From assembly GCA_018713405.1 (NCBI GenBank), contig DVOR01000017.1, positions 1-6,491 of the forward strand: a stretch of DNA of 6,491 nucleotides. The letters run 5' to 3'. Below, one piece after another: positions 6,199 through 6,491 of this stretch; position 1 is the stretch's first letter; every line of letters begins with the position of its first letter. Origin of the DNA: Candidatus Spyradenecus faecavium. Lineage in GTDB: Bacteria; Verrucomicrobiota; Kiritimatiellia; RFP12; DVOR01. The notes below the pieces were generated by a model. That model had not been told where the DNA came from. It made no database searches and was given only the letters and a program-made list of their open reading frames with translations. Made by a program: the position numbers and the translations under genes.

Positions 6199-6284
6199 CG
6201 AAACCCTAAGGGGTCTGAGGCGAAACCCTAAGGGGTTCGACCCAAAACCCTAAGGGTTTCGAGGCAAACCCTTAAGGGTTTCGG
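6199..6284. repeat. four tandem palindromic units, about 22 bp each
   Basis: Four head-to-tail copies of a unit with core AAACCCTWAGGGTTT. The CCC of each copy starts at 6204, 6226, 6248 and 6269, a period of 22, 22 and 21 bp. The copy nearest ispF is a perfect 16-bp palindrome (AAACCCTTAAGGGTTT, 6266-6281); the other three are imperfect by one or a few bases. Between cores lie short GAGGC- or CGACC-like spacers, and several copies carry a flanking CG (CGAAACCC or GGGTTTCG). The units lie about 95-175 bp upstream of the predicted metY start and 75-160 bp downstream of the ispF stop. As RNA each unit could fold into a small hairpin with a stem of 4-6 bp. I see no other copy in the window. Function unknown: operators, an RNA element or a dispersed intergenic repeat are all possible. 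Confidence 0.9.
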
Positions 6285-6307
6285 AAAAAGAGGTGGACTT
6301 ATGCAGA

Positions 6308-6330
6308 ATCGGCCCCTGGGCGGGGCCGAT
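6308..6330 (-). terminator. hairpin, probable part of the ispF terminator
   Basis: A perfect inverted repeat: ATCGGCCCC (6308-6316), a 5-base loop and GGGGCCGAT (6322-6330), a very stable 9-bp stem. Reading from ispF it lies about 30 bases past the stop. The nearest U-run (five T on the minus strand, 6285-6289) comes 18 bases after the stem rather than directly, so it is not a textbook intrinsic terminator. It may work together with the adjacent hairpin. Confidence 0.55.
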
Positions 6331-6353
6331 CGCGTTGGCGCCTCCTCAACGCG
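6331..6353 (-). terminator. second hairpin directly after ispF
   Basis: A 7-bp inverted repeat CGCGTTG (6331-6337) and CAACGCG (6347-6353) with a 9-base loop. It abuts the next hairpin with no gap and begins 5 bases after the ispF stop codon. No U-run follows it. Possible transcript-end structure or 3' stabiliser for ispF. Confidence 0.45.
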
Positions 6354-6358
6354 TGGCG

Positions 6359-6491
6359 TCAAGGGAGGGGGAGGACGGTGGCGACGGCCATGGCGGAGAT
6401 GCCTTCGCGGCGGCCGATGGCGCCCAACCCCTCGACGGTCGTGGCCTTGACCGAGACCGCCCCTACCCCGACGCCCATCGCGGCGGCGAGC
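6359..6491 (-). CDS. ispF: 2-C-methyl-D-erythritol 2,4-cyclodiphosphate synthase, C-terminal part (cut by right edge)
   Basis: The last 43 codons and the TGA of a minus-strand gene whose start lies beyond the window; the gene is too short here to form a long reading frame. The peptide VSVKATTVEGLGAIGRREGI followed by SAMAVATVLPLP matches the highly conserved end of IspF (in E. coli VKATTTEKLGFTGRGEGIA), including the K-A-T-T-x-E segment that contacts the cytidine nucleotide and metal, and the G-x-x-GRxEGI turn. IspF cyclises the CDP-methylerythritol 2-phosphate intermediate of the MEP isoprenoid pathway and is about 160 residues long, so roughly a quarter is visible. Whether it is a stand-alone IspF or the end of an IspDF fusion cannot be told. 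It reads in the same direction as metY but is separated by 304 bp with hairpins and a new promoter. Confidence 0.9.
   Translation of the reverse strand, partial: LAAAMGVGVGAVSVKATTVEGLGAIGRREGISAMAVATVLPLP

Larger units (their letters stand above)
6055..6358. other. 304-bp intergenic region between ispF and metY
   Basis: From the metY side it holds the ribosome binding site, a leader of about 53 bases, the extended -10 promoter, an A/T palindrome, a GC-rich stretch (about 6161-6198) with nothing recognisable, four tandem palindromic units, and two abutting hairpins just after the ispF stop. I find no convincing gene in it on either strand. Confidence 0.7.

Noticed and set aside
6199..6284. 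Telomere-like repeat (CCCTAAA/TTTAGGG)
   Set aside because: The heptamer does not repeat in tandem. The period is 21-22 bp and each unit is a palindrome, so the likeness is coincidental.
6199..6284. CRISPR array
   Set aside because: Units are directly adjacent with 4-8 bp between cores, far too short for spacers, and no cas gene is present.
6301..6450. 49-codon plus-strand frame beginning MQNRPLGG, with AGAGGTGG just upstream
   Set aside because: It runs through both hairpins and antisense to ispF, and is Arg/Gly/Trp-rich with no sign of a real protein. The apparent ribosome binding site is probably chance.

Overview
The window is very GC-rich bacterial DNA (roughly 70% by eye) with tightly packed genes. 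It suggests a diderm bacterium: a lipoprotein with a clear lipobox, a MurE with the DNPR motif of meso-diaminopimelate-adding enzymes, and an MEP-pathway IspF. The two ABC-2 membrane proteins and the gene order make me think of the PVC group (Kiritimatiellota, Lentisphaerota, Verrucomicrobiota or Planctomycetota). That is low-confidence inference, because no marker gene is present.

Left part, plus strand (1-2670): three genes of an ABC-2-type transporter. The C-terminal 215 residues of a membrane protein (cut by the left edge) are followed by a complete ATPase and a second membrane protein with a large loop domain. The genes overlap by 4 bp at each junction (ATGA, then GTGA), so they are almost certainly one translationally coupled operon making one complex. 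The substrate cannot be read from the sequence.

Middle and right, minus strand (2680-6054): metY (O-acetylhomoserine sulfhydrylase), a lipoprotein whose folded part resembles the periplasmic domain of ExbD/TolR, and murE. Gaps are 50 bp and 1 bp, so they probably form one unit, read from an extended -10 promoter (TGGTACAAT) about 60 bp upstream of metY. murE and the second ABC membrane gene converge with only 9 bp between their stop codons.

Right edge: the last 43 codons of ispF on the minus strand, then two abutting perfect inverted repeats that probably end its transcript, then four tandem palindromic units (core AAACCCTWAGGGTTT, period 21-22 bp). These lie in the 304-bp gap between ispF and metY.

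Most of the window is ordinary housekeeping and transport. The items most worth a second look are the four-unit palindromic repeat and the ExbD/TolR-like lipoprotein coupled to murE. I see no CRISPR array, insertion sequence, tRNA or rRNA.
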